Assembly: GCA_016793245.1 (NCBI GenBank)
Contig: JAEUHW010000116.1
Span: forward strand, 1 to 36,228
Source: Planctomycetota bacterium
GTDB taxonomy: Bacteria; Planctomycetota; UBA1135; JADKAF01
Direction: 5' to 3'
Length of the DNA: 36,228 nucleotides
The translations under genes and the position numbers were made by a program. A model generated the notes under the pieces. The model worked only from the letters and a program-made list of their open reading frames with translations. It was not told the origin of the DNA and made no database searches. Positions 14,932 to 23,055 of the stretch are shown here, in pieces (the stretch's first letter is position 1; the number at the start of each line of letters is the position of its first letter).

Positions 14932-17424
14932 ATGCCACGTCGCATGAGCTTCCGCGCCGCGATCCCCGTCCTTGCCCTCGCCCTGCCGGCGCTCGCACAC
15001 CTCTCGGTGTCGAGCGCCGATGGCGCGGCGCGTGCGCTAGCGATCCGCTTCGATCTCGATCTGGCTCTTCCTCCGGGGACGCCGCTCGATCTCTCCCGCG
15101 CTCTGCCGCACACGCCGGTAGGCCCGCCGCGAACCCCATCGACGCCGGCAGCGACGAACGCGAACGGAGAGCGCCGCACCGCCTCGACTCCGCAGACCAT
15201 CGAAATCGCACCCGCCGTTCCCGGCGGGTTCGCGCTGCTGCGCGTGCTGACCTGGGATCTCACAGCGCACATCGGCTGGCTCGGCGAGGTCGACCGCGCG
15301 GAGCATCCGTTCACGCGCGGCGGCGGCGAGCTGCCGTATCCGCCGCCCGTGCAGCGACCGTTCTGGTGGATGACTCTGGCGCCGCTCCTGCGCCTCCTCC
15401 TCCATCCGCAACTCGTCTCGGAAGAAGAGACGCGCGCCCACTTGATCGAGCTCGGCGAGGCCGTGCTTCCGGCGCTGGATGCGGCGCGCTCGGAGCCCGC
15501 GCTGGAGCCTCTCTGCGAGCAGATCGCGGCCCAGATCGGCCGTCCGACGCATGGCTCTCCTGCGCCGCGCCGCGACGCGGACCCCGATCGGGCGATGTGG
15601 CTGCGCTTCGTCGCCGAGCAGCTCGTGCAGCGCCATCCACACGATCCCGAGCTCGGCTTCGGGGAGCAGCTCTATCTCTTCGGTGAGCGCGCGGTGCCGG
15701 CGGTCGTCGAGTACCTGGACCACGAGCATCCGTTCCTCCGGCGCAACGCGGTCGTCGCGCTCGAGCGGCTGGGAGGCCGAGCGGCGTTGGATGCGCTCGT
15801 CGAGCGCTTCGGTTCGACCAAGGATCCCGTGCAGTGGTGTCGCGCGGCCTTGGCGCTCGGCCGCCGTCGCTACGCACCGGCGCTGGACCCGCTGCTCGAG
15901 GCGCTGGCGAAGGAAGAGGAGCGCTGGCGCCTCGCCGTGCTGATGCACGCCATCGGCTCCATCGGCGAGCCGCGCGCGGCGGCTCTCCTCGCGAAGCGCG
16001 CGCACGCGTTCCTCGGCCATCCCGATCTCGCGATGGCAGCGCTGGTGGCACTCGCGCGGCTCCCACAGCGCGAGGCACCGGACGAAGTGCGCCGCTATCT
16101 CGAAGCCGTCCTGCGCGAGCCGGCGACGCGCTGGCGCTGTCCCGAGACGCCGCCCGGCTACGCGCCCGATCGGCCCGACGCCAACGACGCGCGCCATCGC
16201 GCGCTGGTGCAGCTGGCGCGCATCGCGCGCAGCGCCTCGGCCCTCGGTGATGCGAGCTCCGCGGAGGTCCTCCTGGGTTGGGTCGGCACGCCGGCGCCTA
16301 GCGCCAGGGAATTGCGTTTCACCGGGCTCGAGAGCGCGTCGAGTTCCTTGTCGCAGATCCTGCCGCCGGCGCGACTCGTCTACTTGGAGCAGCTCGCGCG
16401 TTTGGGCGAGCCCGGGCGGAGAGTGCTGCTCGCGGTCGCACGCGACGGGCAAGTCGATCCGCTCTTGCGCGCGGAGGCGCTGCGCTTCGCGCCGAGCGAG
16501 GAGCGCGCGCTCCTCGCCGCGGAGCTCTCCGAAGATCCGCGCGCCGAGGACTCGCTGCGCGTCGCGGCGCTCGAGATCCTGAGCGCGCTGCGTCCGCCCG
16601 CGCTCGCAGCCGTCGCCGCGCGCCTTGCGCGTCCGCTGCTGAAAGGCCGCGATCTCGACTCGCTCGCCCCGGCCGAGCGCTTCCTCTTGCGCCGCGCGAT
16701 GGAGGCCCTCGGCGCGACGGGTGGAGCGGACGGCTTGGAGCTGCTGCTCGCGTGGGCGGCGGCGCGCAGCGCAGAAGCTCCGGTGAGCTCGAAGCTCGAG
16801 CAGGCGCTGCGAGCTCAAGCCGCCGCGCTCGTCTCGCTCGTCGCCGAGAAGCGCTCGGTGAAAGCGGCGCGACAGGAGATCGCCGACCTCGTCGATCTCG
16901 CGATCTCGAAGCGCTTGAGCCCGATCTATCGCGAGGCGAATCGCGAGCAGGCGCTCGCGCGCATCGCCGCGTTGCTCGAGGGGCTGCGAGCGCGCCACGA
17001 AGCGAGCTATCGCGAGCTCGTCGCCGTATCGATCGCGAACGAGCTCACGGGACGCGCGCCCTCGGGTGGCAACGCCGAAGTGGTCTTCGAGCCGCGGGTG
17101 CCTCTCGGCGATGCGCTCTGCTCCGAGCTCGCGCGCCGCAGCGCGCCGCAGACGCAGCTCGCGCTCCTGCGGCGTCTGCAGGAGAAGTCGGGGCTCGAGC
17201 GCGGTTACGCGGCCCTCGCGCTGGGCGGCGTCTCGCCGCGCGTCGCCGGTCCGCATCTCTTGGCGGCCCTCGAGGATCGCGAGCCCTTCGTGCGCCTCTG
17301 CGCTAGCGTCGCTCTCGAGCGCGCGACGGGCGAGCCGAACCGCTGCGACTGGATCAGCGGGAGCCCCGCGGCTTGCACCGCGGCGATCGAGAGTTGGCGC
17401 GCGGCGCTGGAGCAGCGGCGATGA
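14932..17424 (+). CDS. Exported HEAT-repeat protein
   Basis: An 830-residue protein with a signal peptide (hydrophobic stretch about 8-24, AAIPVLALALPALAHL). The rest is helical. HEAT-type repeats are clearest at about 250-430, where units such as VPAVVEYLDHEHPFLRRNAV and ALDALVERF recur, and again at about 500-640 and near the C-terminus (LLAALEDREPFVRLCASVAL). HEAT scaffolds bind other proteins; no catalytic motif was seen, so function is unknown. The ATG at 14932 is used; an in-frame ATG at 14944 would also leave the signal peptide intact, and neither has a ribosome binding site. The stop overlaps the start of the next gene by ATGA, so the two are translationally coupled and probably work together. 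Confidence 0.85.
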   Translation: MPRRMSFRAAIPVLALALPALAHLSVSSADGAARALAIRFDLDLALPPGTPLDLSRALPHTPVGPPRTPSTPAATNANGERRTASTPQTIEIAPAVPGGFALLRVLTWDLTAHIGWLGEVDRAEHPFTRGGGELPYPPPVQRPFWWMTLAPLLRLLLHPQLVSEEETRAHLIELGEAVLPALDAARSEPALEPLCEQIAAQIGRPTHGSPAPRRDADPDRAMWLRFVAEQLVQRHPHDPELGFGEQLYLFGERAVPAVVEYLDHEHPFLRRNAVVALERLGGRAALDALVERFGSTKDPVQWCRAALALGRRRYAPALDPLLEALAKEEERWRLAVLMHAIGSIGEPRAAALLAKRAHAFLGHPDLAMAALVALARLPQREAPDEVRRYLEAVLREPATRWRCPETPPGYAPDRPDANDARHRALVQLARIARSASALGDASSAEVLLGWVGTPAPSARELRFTGLESASSSLSQILPPARLVYLEQLARLGEPGRRVLLAVARDGQVDPLLRAEALRFAPSEERALLAAELSEDPRAEDSLRVAALEILSALRPPALAAVAARLARPLLKGRDLDSLAPAERFLLRRAMEALGATGGADGLELLLAWAAARSAEAPVSSKLEQALRAQAAALVSLVAEKRSVKAARQEIADLVDLAISKRLSPIYREANREQALARIAALLEGLRARHEASYRELVAVSIANELTGRAPSGGNAEVVFEPRVPLGDALCSELARRSAPQTQLALLRRLQEKSGLERGYAALALGGVSPRVAGPHLLAALEDREPFVRLCASVALERATGEPNRCDWISGSPAACTAAIESWRAALEQRR

Positions 17425-18689
17425 GAACGCTCGGCGAGCTCCGGCGGTGGATCCTGCGCGCCTCCATTGCCCTCCTCGCGTGCTCCGCGGCTCATGCGAG
17501 CCACGGCGCGGACTCCGGCCGCGAAGAGGATCGACGCGACGAAGTGGAACTCGTGGGGGGCAATGCGCTGCGCGGTCGCATCGTGCTCGAGGATCCCGAC
17601 AAGTTCGTGCTGCGCATCGAAGGTGTCGAGCGCGAGGTCCCGCGCGCGCAGGTGAGCGCGTCGAAGAGCGTCTTCCGCGCGCAGGGCAGCGTCCTGACCC
17701 AGTACCTCGGGCTCGCCTCGAACGACGCCGCGAGCTTGCTCGCGCTCGCGGAACAGTGCCGCGCCCACGAGCTGCCGCACGAGGCGCAGCTCTTCCTCTG
17801 GCTCGTGCTGCTGGGCGACGCGCAGAACCAGGTCGCGCATGCGCGCCTCGGTCATCGCGAGCGCGGCGGGCGTTGGATGGTGCCGCAGCGCGGCGGCGCG
17901 GTGAGCTTCGAGAAGCTGCTCGAGATCCGCTCCTCGTGGGGCAAGGCCTGGGAGCTGCGCTCGGAGCACTACTCCTTGCGCTGCGATGCCGGGCTCGCCG
18001 AAGCCATCGGCATCTTGCTGGAGCTCGAGCAGTTCTACCGCGCGTTCTACGAGCTCTATCAGCAGCGCCTCTCGCTCCGCGAAGTGCTGGAGCCCATGCA
18101 GGTCGAGGTGTATCGCGAGCGTTCGCGCTTTCCGCGCGTCTCGACGCACGTCGATTCGCGTTACGAGCCGACGACGCGCGTGCTGCAGACCTATGCGAAG
18201 GATGGCGTCGCGCGCGCTCTCTTCCACGAGGCGACGCGGCAGCTGCTCTTCGAGCTCGCGGGCGGCAGCGAGCGCGCGCTCGGCGAGATGCCGCCCTGGC
18301 TCTCGGTGGGCTGGGGCGAGTACATGGAAGGCATTCTGCTGCGACCGGCCGGACGGCGGACCGGCGTCCTCGAGCTGGCGCCGAAGCGCCTCCAGGAGGC
18401 GCATCGCGTGCTCTTCGAGCGAACGCCGGAGGCGAAGCGCTACGGGCTGCACCGCGTCCTGAACTTCGGCGTCAGCGACTTCGAGGCCTCCTCGGGCCAA
18501 GGTCAGAAGTACGCGCAGTGCTATCTGCTCTTCCACTACCTGATGCACGCGCAGGGCGACACGCATCAAGCGCGCTTCTTCTCCTATCTGCGCCTCGCGT
18601 TCGAAGGGCGTGGACAAGCCAGCACGCTTCGCGATCTCTTCGACAGCGAGGCGATCGAGCGCGACTTGCCGAGCTATCAGGGACGCTGA
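17421..18689 (+). CDS. Exported DUF1570-like gluzincin-fold protein with degenerate HExxH
   Basis: A 422-residue exported protein: signal peptide about 1-29, an SH3-like small beta domain at about 40-85 (VELVGGNALRGRIVLEDPDKFVLRIEG), and a C-terminal part resembling DUF1570, a planctomycetal family with a peptidase-like fold. Where such proteins have HExxH, this one reads H269-E-A-T-R273, so the second zinc ligand is Arg; the downstream WLSVGWGEYMEG (293-304) corresponds to the third-ligand segment. It may therefore be a non-catalytic relative. The ATG at 17421 overlaps the preceding stop by four bases (ATGA), which fixes this start over an earlier in-frame ATG at 17373. With the HEAT protein it forms a two-gene exported module; the target is unknown. 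Confidence 0.78.
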   Translation: MRTLGELRRWILRASIALLACSAAHASHGADSGREEDRRDEVELVGGNALRGRIVLEDPDKFVLRIEGVEREVPRAQVSASKSVFRAQGSVLTQYLGLASNDAASLLALAEQCRAHELPHEAQLFLWLVLLGDAQNQVAHARLGHRERGGRWMVPQRGGAVSFEKLLEIRSSWGKAWELRSEHYSLRCDAGLAEAIGILLELEQFYRAFYELYQQRLSLREVLEPMQVEVYRERSRFPRVSTHVDSRYEPTTRVLQTYAKDGVARALFHEATRQLLFELAGGSERALGEMPPWLSVGWGEYMEGILLRPAGRRTGVLELAPKRLQEAHRVLFERTPEAKRYGLHRVLNFGVSDFEASSGQGQKYAQCYLLFHYLMHAQGDTHQARFFSYLRLAFEGRGQASTLRDLFDSEAIERDLPSYQGR

Positions 18690-18738
18690 GCGGCGGAGCC
18701 GCTCTTCGCGTTCGCGCGTCTCGGCGCTGCGTCAGCGC
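18689..18738. terminator. Small hairpins between convergent genes
   Basis: AGCGGC-GGA-GCCGCT (18689-18703) lies at the end of the plus-strand gene, and GCGCTG-CGT-CAGCGC (18724-18738) contains the stop codon of the minus-strand gene in its loop. The gap between the two genes is only 42 bases. Both stems are 6 bp without T-runs, so a terminator role is tentative. Confidence 0.35.
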
Positions 18739-21700
18739 GCGTCCGCGGGCGGTCGATCGACGAAGTGGAAGCGCGCGAAGCGGTGCGGCTCGAAGACGCT
18801 GAGCGCGTCGATGCCGTCGGCTTCGCTCACAGGTGTCGAGACCGCGAGGGCGAGGCCGATGCTGCGGCCCGCGGCGAGGTGAAGCCCGGTCGCGGTGGAG
18901 GAGGGCAGCTCGAGCTCGAAGCGCGTCGCACCTCCTTCCTCGCGCACGGCCTTCCAGAGTTGGTTCGCGAGCGGGATCCCCGCGCGCTCTCCCTCCGGCC
19001 ATCGGCTCGGTAGAGCGCCGCCTTCCACCGCGAGCTCGAACGTCGGAGCTCCGCCGCTCGCTTCGAAGCGCAGCCGGTAGTTCTCGCGACCTACGAACCA
19101 GCCATCCGCGGCTCCATCGAGCAAGAGCTCCACCCGCCCGGGGCGATCGAGGCGCACCTCCAGGTACAGATTGCCGTCGCGATGCGCCGCGGCGAGCTCG
19201 AGACCGAAGCGCGGATCCGCGACGGCGAGCAGGCGCTGGCTCGTCCCGTCGTTCGGCGCGCCGTCGATGCGCGGCGCTTCCTTCGCGAGCGGGATCTCCG
19301 CCGTGAGCGGATAGAGCGGCTCCTCGTCGCGAGCGTCCTCGATCCCGTCGCCGTCGGCATCGCGGAGACGCGGGCTCGGCCGCGCGGCGAACACCGCTTG
19401 CGACCATCCCGCGCCGCCGAGCGCGCTGCCGATCTCGAGCTGCGCTTCCGCCGCATCCGAGAGCCCGTCGCCGTCGCTGTCCGCGCGCAGCGGGTCCGAG
19501 CCGAAGCGCAGCTCGTCGAGCGGCAGACGCGGATCTTCATCCGGCAAGCCGTCGCCGTCCGTGTCGAGCGCGACGGCGAGCTCGCCGAAGGCGCTGCGGC
19601 GCGAGCTCAGCGCCGGGAGATCGAGGAGCGCCCACCACTTCCACTCGGGCCACTGGCGCAGGAGCTCCGCCAGCCCGTCGTGGTGCTCGCCGAAGCGCGC
19701 CGCGGAAGCGATCGAAGAGCGGAACGCCGGCGATCCGTACTCGGGATGTCCGACCGCGGCGAAGAGCGCTTCGAGCTGGTGGTGGAGCTCGCGCACGAAG
19801 AGCCAGAAGCTCGCTCCGCTCGGCGCGGGGAGGCTCCACCACGAGATTCCGCAGCCGCGATTCTCTGGCCCGACGGTCGATGCGCCGCCGCGTCCTTGCA
19901 GCGACCAGGTTCCGGTCGCGCTGTCGAAGGCTCTGCGCGCCGAGACGACGATCACGCTCGAGTAGCTCGCGAGCTCGAGCTGCAGCGCGCGGGCGCGCGA
20001 GTCGAGCTCCGCACGCAGCGGCTCGCCTTCGCTCTCGCCGCCGGCGTGGAGCGCCCCCGCGAGCAACGGCTCGTCGAGGAAGCGCACCGTCACGTCGAGC
20101 CAGAGGCGCGCGCCGCTGTTCCTCCAGTAGAACGCCGCGCCCTCGCGCAGCTCCGCTTCGATGCGCGCGCGCTCGGCCGCCGAGAGCAGCTCGGGTTCGG
20201 GCAAGAGCGTCTCGCTCTGCGAGCGATGGCGCACATCCGTGAAGACCAGCGCCAGCACGGGCACGCGCACGCTGTGCAGCTCGCGCTCGGGGGCCGGTGT
20301 CCGCAGCGCGAGCGTTCGACCTTCGGTGCGCGCGGGGACTTCGTCCCAGCAAGCACCCGGCAGCTCGAGGCGCACGGCGGTTCCGCGCGGCAGCTCGGCG
20401 GCGCTCAAGGTCTGCGCGCGTCCGTCGGAGACGTGCTTCGGCGTCGCGCGACGCGGCGTGCCGCGCGCGTCGGTCCACCGGAGCTCGGCGGAGAGCTCTT
20501 CCTTTGGCCGCGGCGCGATCCATGTCGCGCGCCAGGATCCGTCGCTTTCGAAGCTCCAGCGCGGCTCCGCGCGCGAGAGCTCCGGGGGCAAGCGCAAGAA
20601 GCGCTGGCTCGCGCGATCGAGTACTCCGATCCAGCCGCCGGGCGCCACTTCGATCGCGACCGCGTCGAGACGACGCTCGACGCCGGAGAGAGACTCCAGG
20701 GCTCCGCCGAGGCCCTTGGTCGCGGAGAGCTGACGCGCCTCCACGCGCTCTCCGCACGCGAGGTAGAGCCGCGCTTCGTCCGCGCTCTCCGTGCGCGAGA
20801 ACGCGAGGTCGCGCAGGTCCGGAGGCAGCGCGTGCTCGCCCGCGTAGCGCACGATCTCGCCGTCGAGGACGGTCTCGATCCCGCGTGGCGTCGCTCCGTC
20901 GACGAGGAGGCCGCGACCGTCGCCGCGCACCGCGATCGCGCGGAAGCGCGCGCCGGAGCGGCGCTCGGGAGCGAGGAAGCCGGAGGCGATCGCACGCCCG
21001 CTCTGGTCGAGCACGAGCACGTCGCCGTTCTTCGCGAGGACGTGCACGCGTCCCGCGGCATCGACGTCGAGGTCGATCGCCAGCTCCAGCCCGCCGAAGG
21101 AGAACGCGCTCTCCTCGCGACCCTGCGCGTCGAAGAGGCGCACGCGCCGCGCGGCGCCTTCGAGCGCGGCGAAGCCGCCGCTGCGTCGCGACGCGAGCGC
21201 CGAGATCGCTTCGGCCTGCGGCGCGAGTGTCCGCAAGTGGAGATCGCCATCGTCTTCGCGGTCCGCGGAGACGAGGCGGCCGTGCACGGGCTCCGGGTAA
21301 GCGAAGCTCTCACCGAGCAACGCGAAGCGCGCGGGCCAGCGCACGTTGCGATCGTAGTCCCTCTGGATCTCCGCGTAGACCTCGTCGAACGCGACGCGGC
21401 CGTTCGAGGCTTGGAGCGCGGCGTAACCGGAGCCGGTGCGCAGCGGGAGGTCCGCGCCGACGAGCTCGCCGTTCACCTTCACCGCGTAGCGCCGCGCGTT
21501 CTCGTCGAGCTCCACCTGCAGCTCGATCCACGCGCTGGGCTCGAGCGGCTGCTGCACGATCAGCCTTCCATCCGGCTCGAGGACGCCATCGCGGTAGGTC
21601 CCGTAGAGCAGCTCCTGCAGCCCGTCGAAGCGCACGATGGTCGCGTGCTCCAAGCGCTCGCGCGACGAGCTCGCGAAGACGAGTCCTCCGCCCGCGAAGG

Positions 21701-21971
21701 CCGCGCGATGCGCGAGCTTGGTGCGCAGCAGCACGCGGCCGCGCAGATAGGTGGGGAAGAACGCGACCAAGTCGTAGCGCCCCTCCGCCGCGGATTGCAC
21801 ATAGGTGCCGTTCTCGACGACCCAGCCGGGCTGCAGTGGTTGCAACGCGGGGCTGCCATCGCTCCCGGCCGCCAAGCGCTCGAAGTCCTGCGTGAAGCGC
21901 AACTGCGCGTCGGCCGAAGCCGCGAGCAGCGCGAGAGCCGCCGTCCCGAGCAGCGATCGCATCCGCACCAT
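18732..21971 (-). CDS. Large exported multidomain protein with thrombospondin-3-like repeats
   Basis: 1079 residues. A signal peptide (about 1-22, SADAQ) is followed by a region resembling a concanavalin-like fold (about 25-200, WVVENGTYVQSA), a segment with NHL/propeller-like strands (about 230-400), a mixed region, and a stretch with FVRELHHQLEALF near 730, which recalls the HExxH of secreted metalloproteases but has Arg for the first His. Calcium-binding thrombospondin type 3-like repeats follow at about 800-895 (DTDGDGLPDED, DSDGDGLSDAAE, DADGDGIEDARDEEP), then a C-terminal DOMON/carbohydrate-binding-like beta domain (about 905-1079, IDGAPNDG). It is probably a surface protein with calcium-stabilised linkers. 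The ATG at 21971 has AGAGGAA upstream at proper spacing. Domain names other than the calcium repeats are approximate. Confidence 0.8.
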   Translation of the reverse strand: MVRMRSLLGTAALALLAASADAQLRFTQDFERLAAGSDGSPALQPLQPGWVVENGTYVQSAAEGRYDLVAFFPTYLRGRVLLRTKLAHRAAFAGGGLVFASSSRERLEHATIVRFDGLQELLYGTYRDGVLEPDGRLIVQQPLEPSAWIELQVELDENARRYAVKVNGELVGADLPLRTGSGYAALQASNGRVAFDEVYAEIQRDYDRNVRWPARFALLGESFAYPEPVHGRLVSADREDDGDLHLRTLAPQAEAISALASRRSGGFAALEGAARRVRLFDAQGREESAFSFGGLELAIDLDVDAAGRVHVLAKNGDVLVLDQSGRAIASGFLAPERRSGARFRAIAVRGDGRGLLVDGATPRGIETVLDGEIVRYAGEHALPPDLRDLAFSRTESADEARLYLACGERVEARQLSATKGLGGALESLSGVERRLDAVAIEVAPGGWIGVLDRASQRFLRLPPELSRAEPRWSFESDGSWRATWIAPRPKEELSAELRWTDARGTPRRATPKHVSDGRAQTLSAAELPRGTAVRLELPGACWDEVPARTEGRTLALRTPAPERELHSVRVPVLALVFTDVRHRSQSETLLPEPELLSAAERARIEAELREGAAFYWRNSGARLWLDVTVRFLDEPLLAGALHAGGESEGEPLRAELDSRARALQLELASYSSVIVVSARRAFDSATGTWSLQGRGGASTVGPENRGCGISWWSLPAPSGASFWLFVRELHHQLEALFAAVGHPEYGSPAFRSSIASAARFGEHHDGLAELLRQWPEWKWWALLDLPALSSRRSAFGELAVALDTDGDGLPDEDPRLPLDELRFGSDPLRADSDGDGLSDAAEAQLEIGSALGGAGWSQAVFAARPSPRLRDADGDGIEDARDEEPLYPLTAEIPLAKEAPRIDGAPNDGTSQRLLAVADPRFGLELAAAHRDGNLYLEVRLDRPGRVELLLDGAADGWFVGRENYRLRFEASGGAPTFELAVEGGALPSRWPEGERAGIPLANQLWKAVREEGGATRFELELPSSTATGLHLAAGRSIGLALAVSTPVSEADGIDALSVFEPHRFARFHFVDRPPADAR

Positions 21972-22025
21972 GTCCGTTCCTCTGCGTGGGGCCGTCGCTC
22001 CGCCGCAGCGCGCGGAAAAGAGCGA

Positions 22026-22056
22026 GGGCCGCGGGAGGTTTTACCTCCAGCGGCCC
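22026..22056 (-). terminator. Intrinsic-type terminator behind the UGA-containing gene
   Basis: Arms GGGCCGC (22026-22032) with GCGGCCC (22050-22056), one mismatch, then GGAGGT (22034-22039) with ACCTCC (22043-22048) around a 3-base loop: 13 pairs in all. On the minus strand the stem is followed a few bases later by CTCTTTTCC, and on the plus strand by TTTC, so it could act in both directions. It lies between the minus-strand genes ending at 22184 and starting at 21971. Confidence 0.7.
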
Positions 22057-22157
22057 TTTCGGCAGCGCGGGCGTCGCGCTCGAGCGCGACGCCGCTTTCT
22101 CTCTTCGAGGCAGGTCGGCCGGCCGCGCCCGAACGGCGCTGCCAGCCCATGAGGGGC

Positions 22158-22175
22158 GCCCGCGTCGATGCGGGC
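22158..22175 (-). terminator. Short hairpin just past the stop at 22184
   Basis: GCCCGC (22158-22163) and GCGGGC (22170-22175) form a 6-bp stem with a 6-base loop, 9 bases past the stop. A 12-base perfect palindrome, GTGAGCGCTCAC (22187-22198), overlaps the gene's last codons. It probably adds to transcript-end structure together with the stronger hairpin at 22026-22056. Confidence 0.4.
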
Positions 22176-22183
22176 TCCGTCGC

Positions 22184-22903
22184 TCAGTGAGCGCTCACCT
22201 CGAAGACCTTCTTCCAGAGCTGCGTCTCCTGCTCGTCGAGCTTGCTCTGGCGCTGCGCGAGCTCTTCCTTCTGCTTCTCGAGCTTCGCCTTCTTCGCTTC
22301 CGCGAGTCCGGCGCGGCCGAGTGCGAGGTCGATCGTCTTCCGTTCGGAATCGATCTTGTCGAGGTCGGTGAGAATGCGCTGGAGCGACTTCGCGGTCGCG
22401 TCCACCGACACCGCGGGCAACGCCTTGCGCACGCCGTCCTTCATCAGGCCGTAGGCCTTCGAAGGCGAGTGCTTGCCGTCGACGAACCCGACGAGCGCAC
22501 CTTGGGTGTCGAACGCGGCCATCCCGATGCCTTCGAGCGACTCTCGTCCGAGGGCCGCGGCGACGCGCGCGCCCGCGCGCTCGGTGGGCACGCGGACCAT
22601 CGTGAAGAAGCGCGCGCCGATCATGACGCGCTCGTCCTTGAAGATGGCGTCGAGCTTGCCCTGCTCGACTTCGTTCAAGCTCGGGGCGAGGAGCACGAAG
22701 ACGGGCTTCGTCCTGTCGCTCACGCCGAGCACGTCGTAGATGCCGGACTCGGCGGTGTCGCCGGAGCTCGAGCGGTCGTTCCAGCGGATGTCGATCTTCG
22801 CCAAACTGGCGGAGCTACGACCACCGCATCACTGGGCGCTCGAGCGCCCCGGGAGCAGGAAGGCCGCGGCAGCCGCGGCGGCGAGCAGGAATCCACGGTT
22901 CAT
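22184..22903 (-). CDS. Exported thioredoxin-fold-like protein with coiled coil; reading frame interrupted by an in-frame UGA
   Basis: An ATG at 22903, behind a strong GGAGG site spaced 9 bases, starts a 24-codon signal peptide (Arg, then a Leu/Ala core, ending RSSAQ). Codon 25 is UGA (22829-22831) and codon 26 is Cys; the same frame then continues for 213 codons to the stop at 22184. The mature part has IDIRWNDRS, a VFVLLAPSL strand and GMAAFDTQGALVGFVDGKHS, which suggest a thioredoxin-like fold without CxxC, and a charged C-terminal coiled coil (about 165-225). Gene callers would begin at the TTG at 22804, which has no ribosome binding site and would give a protein without signal peptide. 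UGA could be decoded as selenocysteine, read through, or be a recent nonsense mutation or sequence error; the sequence alone does not decide. Function unknown. Confidence 0.75.
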
Positions 22904-22912
22904 GGGAGCGAA

Positions 22913-22917
22913 CCTCC
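22913..22917 (-). promoter_or_regulatory. Ribosome binding site that supports the ATG at 22903
   Basis: GGAGG on the minus strand, 9 bases before the ATG at 22903. It is one of the best Shine-Dalgarno matches in the window and argues that translation really starts at the signal peptide, upstream of the in-frame UGA, rather than at the TTG at 22804. Confidence 0.75.
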
Positions 22918-23055
22918 GAGGACGGATGAAAGGGGAGGCACGAGCCGCGCTCGGTGGGCCGGGTCGGCCGGAGCGAGGTGTGTCAACGCCCGCGCAGTTC
23001 TGCCTCCGATCGAACGATCGGTCAAGGCGATGATCGGCCGAAAGTCCGCCCAGCT

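Noticed and set aside
19490..19570. DxDGDG repeats as a cellulosome dockerin
   Set aside because: The repeats are spaced and followed as in thrombospondin-3-like linkers, and no cohesin or scaffoldin gene is present.
22804..22804. TTG at 22804 as the true start of the thioredoxin-fold-like gene
   Set aside because: It has no ribosome binding site and would remove the signal peptide that lies in the same frame behind a strong GGAGG; I kept the longer frame with its in-frame UGA and flagged the doubt.
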